From: Vitreoscilla sp.
GTDB lineage: Bacteria; Pseudomonadota; Gammaproteobacteria; Burkholderiales; Neisseriaceae
Direction: 5' to 3'
Length of the DNA stretch: 64,000 nucleotides
Assembly: GCA_030150505.1 (NCBI GenBank)
Contig: JASLFS010000001.1
Location: forward strand, 74,566 to 138,565
This document shows positions 9,105-18,435 of the stretch, in pieces (the first letter of the stretch is position 1; each line of letters starts with the position of its first letter). The notes below the pieces were generated by a model. That model did not search any database. It was not told where the DNA came from and saw only the letters and a program-made list of their open reading frames with translations. Made by a program: the position numbers and the translations under genes.

Positions 9105-9134
9105 TTGTAAATCGAATGTTTGCTACTTTAGAAT
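9105..9134 (+). promoter_or_regulatory. possible promoter for the LysE-type exporter gene
   Basis: TTGTAA at 9105-9110 and TAGAAT at 9129-9134 are separated by 18 bases. They end 26 bases before the ATG at 9161. Confidence 0.4.
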
Positions 9135-9160
9135 AAAATTTTCATGCCAAAGTTTTAAAT

Positions 9161-9802
9161 ATGACTTTTGACCAGTGGTTTCTATTTGTTTTCACAACAT
9201 TCTTTATTTCTGCTTCTCCAGGTCCCAATATGTTATTGGCGTTTCAATTTGGTATTAATTATGGTGTTAAAAAAACCATTTATACTTTATTGGGTTTAAG
9301 TACGGGTTTATTGATTTTATTGGGCATATCAGGTTTAGCAGTTTCTTTCTTAAGCCATACTTTTCCAATGGTATTTGAATTGGCTAAATTGCTTGGTGCT
9401 GCTTATTTATTGTACTTGGCTTATCATTCTTGGCAAAGCCAGTCTCATTCTTTGGAAGGGGGCAATATTCGAATTGTGCCATCTAAGTCACGTTTGTACA
9501 GAACAGGCTTGAGTGTGGCATTGTCTAATCCGAAAGCCATTTTATTTTTTGCGGCTTTTTTCCCGAAATTTATTAACACAGAAGGCAGCATTGCCAATCA
9601 ATATATGATTTTAATCGTGAGTTTCTTTATGATAGAAACTTTGTGGCAATGCATTTATACCTTTAGCGGAAAAATTTTATCTGCATGGTTACAGCAGGGA
9701 AATCGTTTACGATGGTTAAATCGTATTTGCGGTATTTTATTTGCCATTATTGCGATTAGCTTGATTGTTGATGGCATGAAAACAATCATGCAAGCGTTTT
9801 AG
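9161..9802 (+). CDS. LysE/RhtB family amino-acid exporter
   Basis: An inner-membrane transporter of 213 residues with about six hydrophobic segments. The family signature FFISASPGPNMLLAFQFGINYG is at residues 14-35, and NPKAILFFAAFFPKFI is at about 124-139. RhtB-type members export amino acids such as threonine, homoserine or leucine. The substrate here cannot be read from sequence. The gene runs toward recJ and the two stop codons overlap (TAG at 9800-9802, recJ stop at 9799-9801), so no terminator separates them. Confidence 0.88.
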   Translation: MTFDQWFLFVFTTFFISASPGPNMLLAFQFGINYGVKKTIYTLLGLSTGLLILLGISGLAVSFLSHTFPMVFELAKLLGAAYLLYLAYHSWQSQSHSLEGGNIRIVPSKSRLYRTGLSVALSNPKAILFFAAFFPKFINTEGSIANQYMILIVSFFMIETLWQCIYTFSGKILSAWLQQGNRLRWLNRICGILFAIIAISLIVDGMKTIMQAF

Positions 9803-11493
9803 GCTGCCTGCCAAAAATCAATGTACAGTTGTAGCTCAACATTGTTCCGCCATTCATTAACCACTGGGCGATAAACAATGTGAATGTTTTCAGGAAGCTC
9901 TTCTGTGCAACGGAAAATCATGGCTTCATAAATCTTCCCATTGCGATATAGCCCAACTTTTTTATGATTAACACCCACTAACCGTTGCCATGCTACTTGG
10001 AAGACATCTTGAAAGCAGGGTGCATTAAATCCTTGGCCCCAGATCGGTTCAGCTAAAGCTTGCGCTTGGGTTAACGTAATATCTGCGGATTCTAAACTAC
10101 CATCCGTTACAAATGTTTGAGTTAGGTCTTCTTGGCTAATTTCTTCTGCCATCACTTTTTCAAAGGCTTCCTGAAAGGCTGTGATGTTATTCTCTAAAAT
10201 GCTTAAACCAGCGGCCATGGCATGTCCACCAAATTTGATAATCAAATCAGGATATCGTTTCGAAACTTTATCGAGCATGTCACGCAAATGTACGGTTGGA
10301 ATAGAACGACCAGAGCCACGCCATTCGCCATTATCTGCTGGAGCAAAAACAATGGTTGGGCGGTAAAATTTTTCTTTTAGGCGAGAAGCGACGATGCCAA
10401 CAACGCCTTGATGCCAGTCTTTTTGATAAACCACGACTGAGCATTGATTTGGTTTTATTTCGACTTGCGGCAAATTCAGCGCTTGTTTTAGCATTGATTG
10501 CTCAATTTGTCGTCTATCTTGATTCAGTTCATCTAATTGCTGTGCATAATGTGCGGCCAATTCATCGTTATCCGCTAATAAACACTGGATGCCCAAGCTC
10601 ATATCATCTAAACGACCAGCTGCATTAATGCGAGGTCCAATGGCAAAACCTAAATCAAAGCTTTGTGCTTTACGGGAATCTCGCTTGGCAATCTGAAAAA
10701 GAGCTTTAAGCCCTGGGCTCATTTTTCCATGTTTGATGCGTTTTAAACCATTGGCAACCAAAATACGGTTATTTTGATCCAATGGAACCACATCCGCTAC
10801 CGTGCCTAAGGCAACTAAATCCAATAATTCACTTAAGTTAGGTTCGGGTTGCGTTTCCGAGAAAAAATCCATTTGGCGCAACTGAGCTCGCAGCGCCATG
10901 AGTACATAAAACATCACTCCAACCCCGGCTAAGGCTTTGCTTGGAAATGAGCAGCTTGGCTGATTGGGGTTAACAATGGTGCAGTTTGGCAATGTATCTG
11001 CAGGTAGGTGATGGTCAGTGACAATGACATGAATGCCCAAAGATTGAGCATGTTCAATACCAGCAAAGCTAGCGATGCCGTTATCAACAGTCATAATCAG
11101 TTTTGCCCCTTGTTGATGCGCAGCATCTACCAGTTCAGGGCTTAAGCCATAACCATGCTCAAAACGATTAGGAACAATGTAATCCACTATTGCTCCCATG
11201 CTTCGTAAACCTTTAATTCCAATTGCACAAGCCGTAGCGCCATCAGCATCATAGTCGGCAACAATCATAATTTTGTGCTGTTGTTGAATGGCAGGTATTA
11301 ATTCTTGTGCCGCTTGTTCGCATTGGTCAAGTTGTTGGTAATGAAGTAAATGCTTAAAGCTGATATCAACTTGGCTGATTTGATCAATATTTCGAGCAGC
11401 ATACAATCTAGCCATTAATGGAGGAATGCCGTTGTCGATTAAATGCTGGAAGGCTTCTTGATTAATAGAACGATTTTGAATGGTGGTTTGCAT
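9799..11493 (-). CDS. recJ: single-stranded-DNA-specific exonuclease RecJ
   Basis: A 5'-3' single-strand exonuclease for recombination and mismatch repair, 564 residues as usual. The DHH-family motifs are present: DYDADGATAC near residue 80, DNGIAS, and VTDHHLPAD near 160. The DHHA1 domain with KFGGHAMAAGLSI and a C-terminal OB-like region follow. The ATG overlaps the stop of the upstream RpfE-type gene (TAATG), so the two form an operon. Confidence 0.96.
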   Translation of the reverse strand: MQTTIQNRSINQEAFQHLIDNGIPPLMARLYAARNIDQISQVDISFKHLLHYQQLDQCEQAAQELIPAIQQQHKIMIVADYDADGATACAIGIKGLRSMGAIVDYIVPNRFEHGYGLSPELVDAAHQQGAKLIMTVDNGIASFAGIEHAQSLGIHVIVTDHHLPADTLPNCTIVNPNQPSCSFPSKALAGVGVMFYVLMALRAQLRQMDFFSETQPEPNLSELLDLVALGTVADVVPLDQNNRILVANGLKRIKHGKMSPGLKALFQIAKRDSRKAQSFDLGFAIGPRINAAGRLDDMSLGIQCLLADNDELAAHYAQQLDELNQDRRQIEQSMLKQALNLPQVEIKPNQCSVVVYQKDWHQGVVGIVASRLKEKFYRPTIVFAPADNGEWRGSGRSIPTVHLRDMLDKVSKRYPDLIIKFGGHAMAAGLSILENNITAFQEAFEKVMAEEISQEDLTQTFVTDGSLESADITLTQAQALAEPIWGQGFNAPCFQDVFQVAWQRLVGVNHKKVGLYRNGKIYEAMIFRCTEELPENIHIVYRPVVNEWRNNVELQLYIDFWQAA

Positions 11494-12503
11494 TATATAA
11501 ACTGACTAAAAGATGTTTTACGTTTCCAAAATGCACGATGTGCTTTTGCTTTAATATGAGTGATTAGCCCCGGCTCGCCATTGGTAATAATGGTGGCACT
11601 TTTCACTTCTCCTGTTTGCAAGGCTTGCCAAATCGGCATAAAAAAGCGAGTTTCTAAATGATTCAGGCAATCTTGATAGCCCCAAATATCAGCGAACATG
11701 CTGGGCAGGAGTAAATCTTCAATGTTTAAAACAGTGACTTTATTTTGTGCCTCAGGCATTTCTTGGTGCAACCGTTGGTAAGCGGCAAAGTCATAAGGCA
11801 TGGATTGTGTTAACGGATGATTATCTTGCAGCAATAAGGAATCCGTTGCCAAAATCCCCATGTTTCGTTCTTGCCATGCCGATTGTTGCGGCATTAAATC
11901 CCGCCAGAACCAAATGCCATTGATTTCCATTTTATGTGCTTTACGGCTTTGATTTACAGGATGAGTATTGAAGAACATCTGTACCTCCGCCTGTGTCCGC
12001 ATGATTAAGCGGGCTTCTTCGCCAATTGGGCGAGAATCACGGTCAATTTGTCCCAATGTTTCTGTAATAATGGGTGTTTCCCATTGTGGATGATTTGGGC
12101 AAGTGACTAACCATAAATCAGGTTGCCATGGATAAAACACCCAATGAAGGTCAGGTAAAAATTCTGTCAAAGAATCGCATAAGCTTTCTGCCTCTTCTTG
12201 CTGTAATTGTAAATTATGCCCTGCAATGAGATTGATGCTATTCATCTCTAATTTTTGGATACATGGGCTAGCGAAGAAAGCGGGTGTTTGTGGCGAAATT
12301 TGTAAATCCTGTTTTGCGGTTGCCAATAAACTTTCATGGCGGCGCAAATTCGCTTGTAATTCCGTTAGGCTAATCGGCACGCGCTGTGTCTGCCCAAAGC
12401 GAATCATGGCATCTAATGCTGGTGTGTTTAGATTGGATGGTTTTTGCCCGGTACTTTCAGTATGAGTCCATAGCAAACCAGGAATACAAAGTTGCAAATG
12501 CAT
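11493..12503 (-). CDS. RpfE-type putative regulatory protein (recJ partner)
   Basis: A protein of about 336 residues beginning MHLQLCIPGLLW. It matches what I recall of the betaproteobacterial family annotated as regulatory protein, RpfE type, related to cofactor-independent phosphoglycerate mutase-like proteins and found directly upstream of recJ. Visible conserved parts include NLIAGHNLQLQQEEA, HWVFYPWQPDLWLV and INGIWFWRDL. The biochemical function is not established. I chose the ATG at 12503 because the family start is MHL-like. An in-frame ATG at 12542 would add 13 hydrophobic residues. Neither has a clear ribosome site. Its stop overlaps the recJ start. Confidence 0.7.
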   Translation of the reverse strand: MHLQLCIPGLLWTHTESTGQKPSNLNTPALDAMIRFGQTQRVPISLTELQANLRRHESLLATAKQDLQISPQTPAFFASPCIQKLEMNSINLIAGHNLQLQQEEAESLCDSLTEFLPDLHWVFYPWQPDLWLVTCPNHPQWETPIITETLGQIDRDSRPIGEEARLIMRTQAEVQMFFNTHPVNQSRKAHKMEINGIWFWRDLMPQQSAWQERNMGILATDSLLLQDNHPLTQSMPYDFAAYQRLHQEMPEAQNKVTVLNIEDLLLPSMFADIWGYQDCLNHLETRFFMPIWQALQTGEVKSATIITNGEPGLITHIKAKAHRAFWKRKTSFSQFI

Positions 12504-12637
12504 GATAAATGGCTTTAAAAAATAAAAACATGAAACAACCATTTTACTACAAACTGCTCAAAAGGACTGAGTGCTTAATTTTTGATTTGATTTGATTTTT
12601 TAAAATCAAAATTAAGGATGATTTATCATGAATTTAA

Positions 12638-12685
12638 AAAGCCTATATTTTGCTGTGTGCTTTTCGCTGACAAAATATAGGCTTT
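12638..12685. terminator. terminator after the acyltransferase gene
   Basis: Perfect 15-base arms AAAGCCTATATTTTG and CAAAATATAGGCTTT enclose an unusually long 18-base loop. On the minus strand a TTTTTAAATT tract follows, fitting termination of the minus-strand acyltransferase gene that ends at 12733. The remaining 12504-12637 interval holds only an AT-rich stretch with a small TTGATTTT/AAAATCAA repeat and no gene that I can see. Confidence 0.7.
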
Positions 12686-12732
12686 GGTTTGTGATGGGCA
12701 ATCATGCCCTAAATGCTAAATAAACATTGCCT

Positions 12733-14445
12733 TCATTGTTCAACTAAGGCAAAAATTCTTTGGATGCCTTCTGTTAAGGCCGCAATAAATTGTTGGGTTT
12801 TTTCAGAATGTGCTTTTTTATAGGTTAATAAAAAGCGAATGCCATCACGATAACTTTGATAATAAATAGCATAACCTTCATCCATGGCTGGAATGAATCC
12901 CACATCACGGACAACGCCGTTATCGCCTAAAGTCGTGGTTGATAGAAAATCAGTGGTTATTTTTTGATATCCAATATCATCAAATAAGGCAGATTGAATA
13001 TTGAGTTTTTGTGCCATATTGGACAAACCCATTAAATGCCGATTAACACCATGCCCTTGCTTGCATGCTTTAATGCGCTCTCGGTGTTCTGCTTCAGCTG
13101 TTAAAAAGAACTCTTTTAGTTGAGCTTGCTCGCTTTTTGGGTGGTCTTCTTGCAATAATAAATGAACAAAATGCACAGATTGGCTGGATACTGGGCGCAC
13201 ACATTCCGTTCTACCAGACTGAAATTCACGCATATCAACAGCTTCATACACATTGTTAATTTGATTGAATGTTTTTTGCATTGCATATTGCAGTGCAAAT
13301 TGAATGGCAGCATCTTTGCTAAAGCGAATATAGTTTGAAGCAGGTTTGAGTGGGATATCTAATGAAGTTTGTTTATATTCAGCTGCTTTTTTTTGATAAG
13401 AAGCTGATGTTTCTAACAAAGCTTGTTGAGTGGCATCGCTATGTACCCAGTCTATTTTGTCGATGGGAATAACGCCATCGGTACCCTGTAAGCCTGCTTG
13501 TAAATTGGCAGTTGCTTTTTGATGAATTTCAACCAAGGTTCCGGCATCTTCATAGGTGTGTTCAACATGGTGTTGAATTTGCCCTGTTTGTAGATTATAG
13601 AGGTAGCTGAGGGGTTTATAAGCCCAGAAATGTTCGCCAAAAGTGGCTTCAAAGGCTGATTCTATATAGCTAAGATCGGCTTCAATGAAAGTAATCGCAA
13701 AAAGAGCTCGATTAATGGCATCGAATGCATGTTGATTTTCTGAATGAATGCATAATTGTTCCAGAATTTCACTGGCTTCATTATTTTCAGCGTAGCTAAG
13801 TGAGTGAAAATAAGGTTGAGGTGCATCCGTTGTTTGTTGGTCAATCTGCTTGAGCGCTTTTTTTATGGCATTAGGCGAGTATATTGTGCCTGCTTCATCT
13901 AATACTGGCATTAGATAAGTGTGATTTTTCCAGATGATGGCAATGTGGCGAGAGGTGCTTAAGTCGTCATTAATAAAATAGCGGTCAATGTCTTTTTGTG
14001 GAATACGAGATGCGCCTTTTAAGATTGATAGCTGTTCAAAGCACAGTTTGTCTCCTCTTGGAGAATAAGATTCATGGTAAGCGCCAGAGAAATAATCTGC
14101 GTGAACTTTGGCTTGGGCTGCAATAAAGTGCGCCGCTTGGTTTAAAGTTCCATCAATTTTTTCTAAATCCTTAAAAATAAGTTCTAAGGATACGTTTGCT
14201 CCAAGTGCTGCTGGTGTTCGGCCTTGGAGGTAGCTTTTTCGCCAATCATCAATGAGCCAGCTAGATTCTTTTTTTTCGGCTGCAAAGTTTTGTAAGTGCT
14301 GTTGTAGCTGAGGACCTTCTTGTTGTTCAAAATGATGAATGATTGCCGAGGTTTTTTGGAAATCGGCATCACTTAAGTGGGGTTTAACCCAGAGGCGATA
14401 CCGATTCAAGGTTTCTGTTAAAGATGGGACAGGTAATAGCTTCAT
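12733..14445 (-). CDS. choline/carnitine O-acyltransferase family protein
   Basis: A 570-residue protein of the carnitine/choline acyltransferase family, which moves acyl groups between CoA and carnitine (or choline). The family landmarks run in order along the whole protein: N-terminal PVPSLTETLNRYRLWVKPHL; the catalytic His at about 296 in VEHTYEDAG, matching the family EH...DG site; FQSGRTECVRPVS at about 415, like the RTD/E-I-R motif that binds carnitine and CoA; and FLSTTTLGDNG near 505, equivalent to the STS motif. It is a full-length cytoplasmic form without signal or membrane anchor. Substrate specificity is undetermined, though acetyl transfer is a reasonable guess. The family is mainly eukaryotic and scattered in bacteria, so its presence is notable. 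It is transcribed alone, divergently from the M23 peptidase gene. Confidence 0.87.
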   Translation of the reverse strand: MKLLPVPSLTETLNRYRLWVKPHLSDADFQKTSAIIHHFEQQEGPQLQQHLQNFAAEKKESSWLIDDWRKSYLQGRTPAALGANVSLELIFKDLEKIDGTLNQAAHFIAAQAKVHADYFSGAYHESYSPRGDKLCFEQLSILKGASRIPQKDIDRYFINDDLSTSRHIAIIWKNHTYLMPVLDEAGTIYSPNAIKKALKQIDQQTTDAPQPYFHSLSYAENNEASEILEQLCIHSENQHAFDAINRALFAITFIEADLSYIESAFEATFGEHFWAYKPLSYLYNLQTGQIQHHVEHTYEDAGTLVEIHQKATANLQAGLQGTDGVIPIDKIDWVHSDATQQALLETSASYQKKAAEYKQTSLDIPLKPASNYIRFSKDAAIQFALQYAMQKTFNQINNVYEAVDMREFQSGRTECVRPVSSQSVHFVHLLLQEDHPKSEQAQLKEFFLTAEAEHRERIKACKQGHGVNRHLMGLSNMAQKLNIQSALFDDIGYQKITTDFLSTTTLGDNGVVRDVGFIPAMDEGYAIYYQSYRDGIRFLLTYKKAHSEKTQQFIAALTEGIQRIFALVEQ

Positions 14446-14615
14446 TATGTTTCCTTTTCTTTAATAGATTAAATAGACATGTCAGTATATAAGATATTGT
14501 TAAACTTATGAAATCGACAATGGAACGTGATAATATCTTACATTGGATGGTTCTGTGTTGATCATTCTTATTTATCCATGAATGTTGCAGATGTTTAAAG
14601 AGAGTTATTTGTAAA

Positions 14616-15935
14616 ATGATGTTGCAAGGTTTAAGTCGTTTATTAGAAAAAATGCCTTTTTTAAAAAGTCGCCGTAGCCAATGGTTGGCTTTTGGTTTAA
14701 TTCCTTGTTTGGGAATTTTAAGCGCGAGTGCTGTTGTTGGCACGAAACAGGTAGGTGATGGGCCTGAGTTTACCCGTATTATTGAAAACTTGCCTTTACC
14801 TGAATTTAAAGTACAACAACAAGATGCTTTATATTGGCTTGAGCATGAAGTTAAAGTAGGCGATACATTTAGCAGTTTTTTAGCTGAGCAAGGCGTGTCG
14901 CCTGAAGAAAGTAAACAGCTGATTAGTCAGCATTTTAAAGGTCATTCACCACGATTGCATGCTGGGCAGTTGATTAGCATACAGTTTAATCAAAATAATG
15001 AATTGCAGGCGTTACAGTTTTTCCAAGATGATGAGGATGGTGAGAAAAACCTAGTTGCTTTGGAAAAACAAGATAATCAATGGCAAGCGACTAAAGACAT
15101 TGCTGATACTGAAACCATTGTGACTTTGCGTGCGATAACTGTGCAAACTTCGGCTCGTGGCGCTTTGGCTCGTTCTGGCGTGCCTGTTGAAATTCGTGAA
15201 ACCATTAATGAATTATTCAGTGATAAATTTTCATTGGATAATTTAAAAGAAGGCGATGCTGTTCGTGTTTTGTTTGAAAATCACTATTTCCGTGGGCAAC
15301 CAATAGCGACTGGTAATATTCAAGCGATTGAAGTTCGACATCAAGGAAAAATTTATCAAGCTTATTATTTTGAGCATGGCGAAGATAGTGGTGCATTTTA
15401 TGATGCAAAAGGTCGCCCATTAAGCAAAGGTTTTACAGTTAAACCTGTGGAATATAAGCGCATTAGTTCGCCATTTGGTATGCGTTATCATCCGATTTTA
15501 CAAGTATGGAAAAGCCATTCTGGGATTGACTATGCTGCACCCACTGGTACGCCCGTTATTGCTCCTGCAGTTGGTGTGATTGAAGAAGTTGGCGTTAAAG
15601 GTGGTTATGGTAATGCCATCGTTTTACGTCATCGTGATAGCTTACAAACTTTGTATGGCCATTTAAGTGCTTTTGCTGCTGGCATGCGACCAGGTAAAAC
15701 GGTTCAACCTGGGGATGTCATCGGTTTTGTTGGTGCGACTGGACGGGCAACCGGACCTCATTTGCATTATGAAGTGCGAGTGAATGGACAGGCTGTGAAT
15801 CCTGCGACTGCTGCATTGCCAGTGCGAGAATTGGCAAAGGATGAATTAGTGCCTTTCCAAGCCATGCAACGAGCGGATGATCAACGATTTGCACAAGTTC
15901 GACATTTGAGAATCATGGTTTCACAATTGGATTAA
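14616..15935 (+). CDS. M23 family zinc metallopeptidase (Mpg/MepM-like)
   Basis: A 439-residue envelope peptidase for peptidoglycan cross-bridge cleavage. An N-terminal cytoplasmic stretch and one membrane/signal helix (about 26-46, WLAFGLIPCLGILSASAVVG) precede an OapA/LysM-like region near 75-130. The LytM domain is complete, with SHSGIDYAAPTGTPVIAP near 307-324, giving the His and Asp ligands, and GPHLHYEVRVNG near 387-398, giving the HxH. It resembles the gonococcal endopeptidase Mpg (NGO1686) in layout. Two adjacent ATG codons make the start uncertain by one residue. Confidence 0.9.
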   Translation: MMLQGLSRLLEKMPFLKSRRSQWLAFGLIPCLGILSASAVVGTKQVGDGPEFTRIIENLPLPEFKVQQQDALYWLEHEVKVGDTFSSFLAEQGVSPEESKQLISQHFKGHSPRLHAGQLISIQFNQNNELQALQFFQDDEDGEKNLVALEKQDNQWQATKDIADTETIVTLRAITVQTSARGALARSGVPVEIRETINELFSDKFSLDNLKEGDAVRVLFENHYFRGQPIATGNIQAIEVRHQGKIYQAYYFEHGEDSGAFYDAKGRPLSKGFTVKPVEYKRISSPFGMRYHPILQVWKSHSGIDYAAPTGTPVIAPAVGVIEEVGVKGGYGNAIVLRHRDSLQTLYGHLSAFAAGMRPGKTVQPGDVIGFVGATGRATGPHLHYEVRVNGQAVNPATAALPVRELAKDELVPFQAMQRADDQRFAQVRHLRIMVSQLD

Positions 15936-15963
15936 CATTGTTTTCCATTTTGAAATGATAAAT

Positions 15964-15995
15964 AAAAAGCCATCTTAATATTGAGATGGCTTTTT
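15964..15995. terminator. terminator after the M23 peptidase gene
   Basis: Arms AAAAAGCCATCT and AGATGGCTTTTT with an 8-base loop and a T run. Confidence 0.88.
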
Positions 15996-16070
15996 ATTGT
16001 TTGGTGTTTAATGAAAAGGCATAAATAATGTTATGCTTCTATCTTTGTTTTTTTACGTTTATGGGTTGTT

Positions 16071-18368
16071 ATGAATATCGTTGATAAGATTGCCACGCAA
16101 CTAGGAGTGCGTGCAGCTCAGGTAGATGCTGCTGTTGGTTTGTTAGATGATGGTGCGACCGTTCCATTTGTTGCCCGTTATCGCAAAGAAGTGACTGGTG
16201 GATTGGACGATTCACAGCTACGGACTTTAGCGGAGCGTTTGCAATATTTGCGTGAGGTTGTTGAGCGTCAAGCAACGATTATTAAAAGTATTTCTGAGCA
16301 GGATAAGCTAACTGATGAGTTAAAAACATTGATTTTAGCGACGGATAATAAAACTGTTTTAGAAGACATTTATTTGCCTTATAAGCCCAAACGAAGAACC
16401 AAGGCACAAATTGCCAAGGAAGCTGGTTTAGAAGGCTTGGCTGATGAATTATTAAATCATCCCAACCTTATTCCTGAGGAGAAAGCTGAGCAGTTTGTTG
16501 ATGCGGACAAAGGTGTGGTTGACGTTAAAGCTGCGTTAGATGGCGCCCGTGCCATTTTGATGGAACGATTTGCAGAAGATGCAGAATTAATTGGTTTATT
16601 GCGTGATCGTTTATGGGCTGTGGGCGAAGTTAAAAGCACAGTGGTGGTTGGTAAAGAACAAGAAGCCAGTAAGTTTGCAGATTATTTTAATTATCAGGAA
16701 CCCATTCAAAGTGTGCCATCGCATCGTGCTTTAGCAATTATGCGTGGTAGAAATGAGGGTTTACTGCAAATTTCTTTGCTGTATCAAGATGAAAACTTGC
16801 CCATAACGCATATTAGTGAGTTTGAAGAAAAGATTGCGAAGCGCTTTGACATTGAAGATTTAGGGCGTGCTGCGGACAAATGGCTAAGAGATACCGTGCG
16901 TTTAACATGGCGTGCGAAGATTTATTTATCTCTTGAATTGGATGCGTTTAATCGCTTAAAAGACAGCGCTGATGCAGGTGCTATTCAGGTGTTTGCTAGT
17001 AATCTAAAAGATTTACTTTTGGCTGCTCCTGCTGGACGTTTGTGTACCTTGGGTTTGGACCCAGGCTTACGAACAGGCGTGAAAGTTGCTGTGGTTGATG
17101 ATACGGGTAAATTATTGGATACCGCTACTATTTATCCTCATGTTCCTCGCAATGACTGGACCGGTAGCTTGGCAACATTGGCTGGCTTGGTTAAGAAGCA
17201 TGGGATTGAATTGATAGCCATTGGTAATGGTACGGCAAGTCGTGAAACTGATAAGTTAGCCGCTGAACTAATTAAAGGTATGCCTGAGGCTAGATTACAT
17301 AAATTGGTGGTTAGTGAGGCAGGCGCTTCGGTTTATTCTGCTTCAGAATTCGCTGCTAAAGAATTTCCTGAATTGGATGTGTCTTTGCGTGGTGCAGTTT
17401 CAATTGCCCGTCGTTTGCAAGATCCATTGGCAGAGTTGGTGAAGATTGATCCTAAATCCATTGGTGTGGGTCAGTATCAGCATGATGTGAACCAAAGTGC
17501 GCTGGTAAAAAGCCTAGATGCTGTGGTTGAAGATTGTGTGAATGCTGTTGGTGTGGATGTTAATATGGCATCGATTCCATTATTGGCTCGTATTTCGGGT
17601 TTAAATCAAACATTAGCGACCAATATTGTGGAATATCGAGATGAAAATGGTGCTTTTGTGAGCCGAAAAGCATTATTAAAAGTGCCTCGTTTAGGGCCGA
17701 AAACATTTGAACAAGCGGCAGGTTTTTTACGCATTCAAAATGGCAAAGAGCCGTTAGATGCATCTGCTGTTCATCCAGAGGCTTATCCTGTGGTTGAGAA
17801 AATGTTGAAAAAAACAGGCTTAAAAGGTGCTGAGTTAATCGCAAATAGCCAAGTGATTAAGGGCTTGAAACCCACAGAATTTATTGATGATACTTTTGGT
17901 TTACCAACGATTATGGATATTTTGTCGGAATTAGAAAAGCCCGGTCGAGATCCACGTGGTGAATTCCAAACGGCAACTTTTGCCGATGGCGTTGATGATA
18001 TTAAAGATTTAACGGCTGGCATGATTTTAGAAGGTGTTGTGAGCAATGTTGCTCAGTTTGGTGCCTTTGTGGACATTGGCGTTCATCAGGATGGTTTGGT
18101 GCATATTTCTGCATTGGCTAGCCGTTATGTTGCCGATCCTCGTGATGTGGTGAAGGCGGGCGATGTTGTGAAGGTGAAGGTCATGGAGGTTGATGTGGCT
18201 CGCAAGCGTATTGGTTTAAGCATGCGTTTGGACGATGAAGTTGGTGTGGCATCTGTCTCTCGTGGAGCTGAGAAAAAACCAGCTGCATCTAGAAAACCAG
18301 CTGAGCATCGAAATCAGCAGCCTGTTAATTCAGCCATGGCGGATGCATTTTCGAAATTAAAGCGGTAA
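16071..18368 (+). CDS. tex: RNA-binding transcription accessory protein Tex
   Basis: A conserved nucleic-acid-binding protein of 765 residues, typical for Tex. The N-terminal region carries [17 protein letters not shown] at about 28-44. A YqgF/RNase H-like domain starts near 325 ([18 protein letters not shown]). Helix-hairpin-helix repeats lie near 495-560, and a C-terminal S1 domain near 640-710 ([22 protein letters not shown]). The Ala/Pro/Lys-rich tail is disordered. The ATG directly precedes the family N-terminus but has only a weak ribosome site. It stands alone between two terminators. Confidence 0.96.
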   Translation: MNIVDKIATQLGVRAAQVDAAVGLLDDGATVPFVARYRKEVTGGLDDSQLRTLAERLQYLREVVERQATIIKSISEQDKLTDELKTLILATDNKTVLEDIYLPYKPKRRTKAQIAKEAGLEGLADELLNHPNLIPEEKAEQFVDADKGVVDVKAALDGARAILMERFAEDAELIGLLRDRLWAVGEVKSTVVVGKEQEASKFADYFNYQEPIQSVPSHRALAIMRGRNEGLLQISLLYQDENLPITHISEFEEKIAKRFDIEDLGRAADKWLRDTVRLTWRAKIYLSLELDAFNRLKDSADAGAIQVFASNLKDLLLAAPAGRLCTLGLDPGLRTGVKVAVVDDTGKLLDTATIYPHVPRNDWTGSLATLAGLVKKHGIELIAIGNGTASRETDKLAAELIKGMPEARLHKLVVSEAGASVYSASEFAAKEFPELDVSLRGAVSIARRLQDPLAELVKIDPKSIGVGQYQHDVNQSALVKSLDAVVEDCVNAVGVDVNMASIPLLARISGLNQTLATNIVEYRDENGAFVSRKALLKVPRLGPKTFEQAAGFLRIQNGKEPLDASAVHPEAYPVVEKMLKKTGLKGAELIANSQVIKGLKPTEFIDDTFGLPTIMDILSELEKPGRDPRGEFQTATFADGVDDIKDLTAGMILEGVVSNVAQFGAFVDIGVHQDGLVHISALASRYVADPRDVVKAGDVVKVKVMEVDVARKRIGLSMRLDDEVGVASVSRGAEKKPAASRKPAEHRNQQPVNSAMADAFSKLKR

Positions 18369-18385
18369 TTGATTTGTTTGAATAT

Positions 18386-18420
18386 AAAAAAGGTTTTCAG
18401 GCTGCCTGAAAACCTTTTTT
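18386..18420. terminator. bidirectional terminator built around one DUS
   Basis: The stem AAAAAAGGTTTTCAGG pairs with CCTGAAAACCTTTTTT across a 3-base loop, with A/T runs on both flanks, between converging tex and ptsI. The centre TTCAGGCTGCCTGAA holds AGGCTGCCTGAA on plus (18399-18410) and AGGCAGCCTGAA on minus, so one hairpin carries two DUS dialects. Confidence 0.88.
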
Positions 18421-18435
18421 TATGATGATTTTGGG

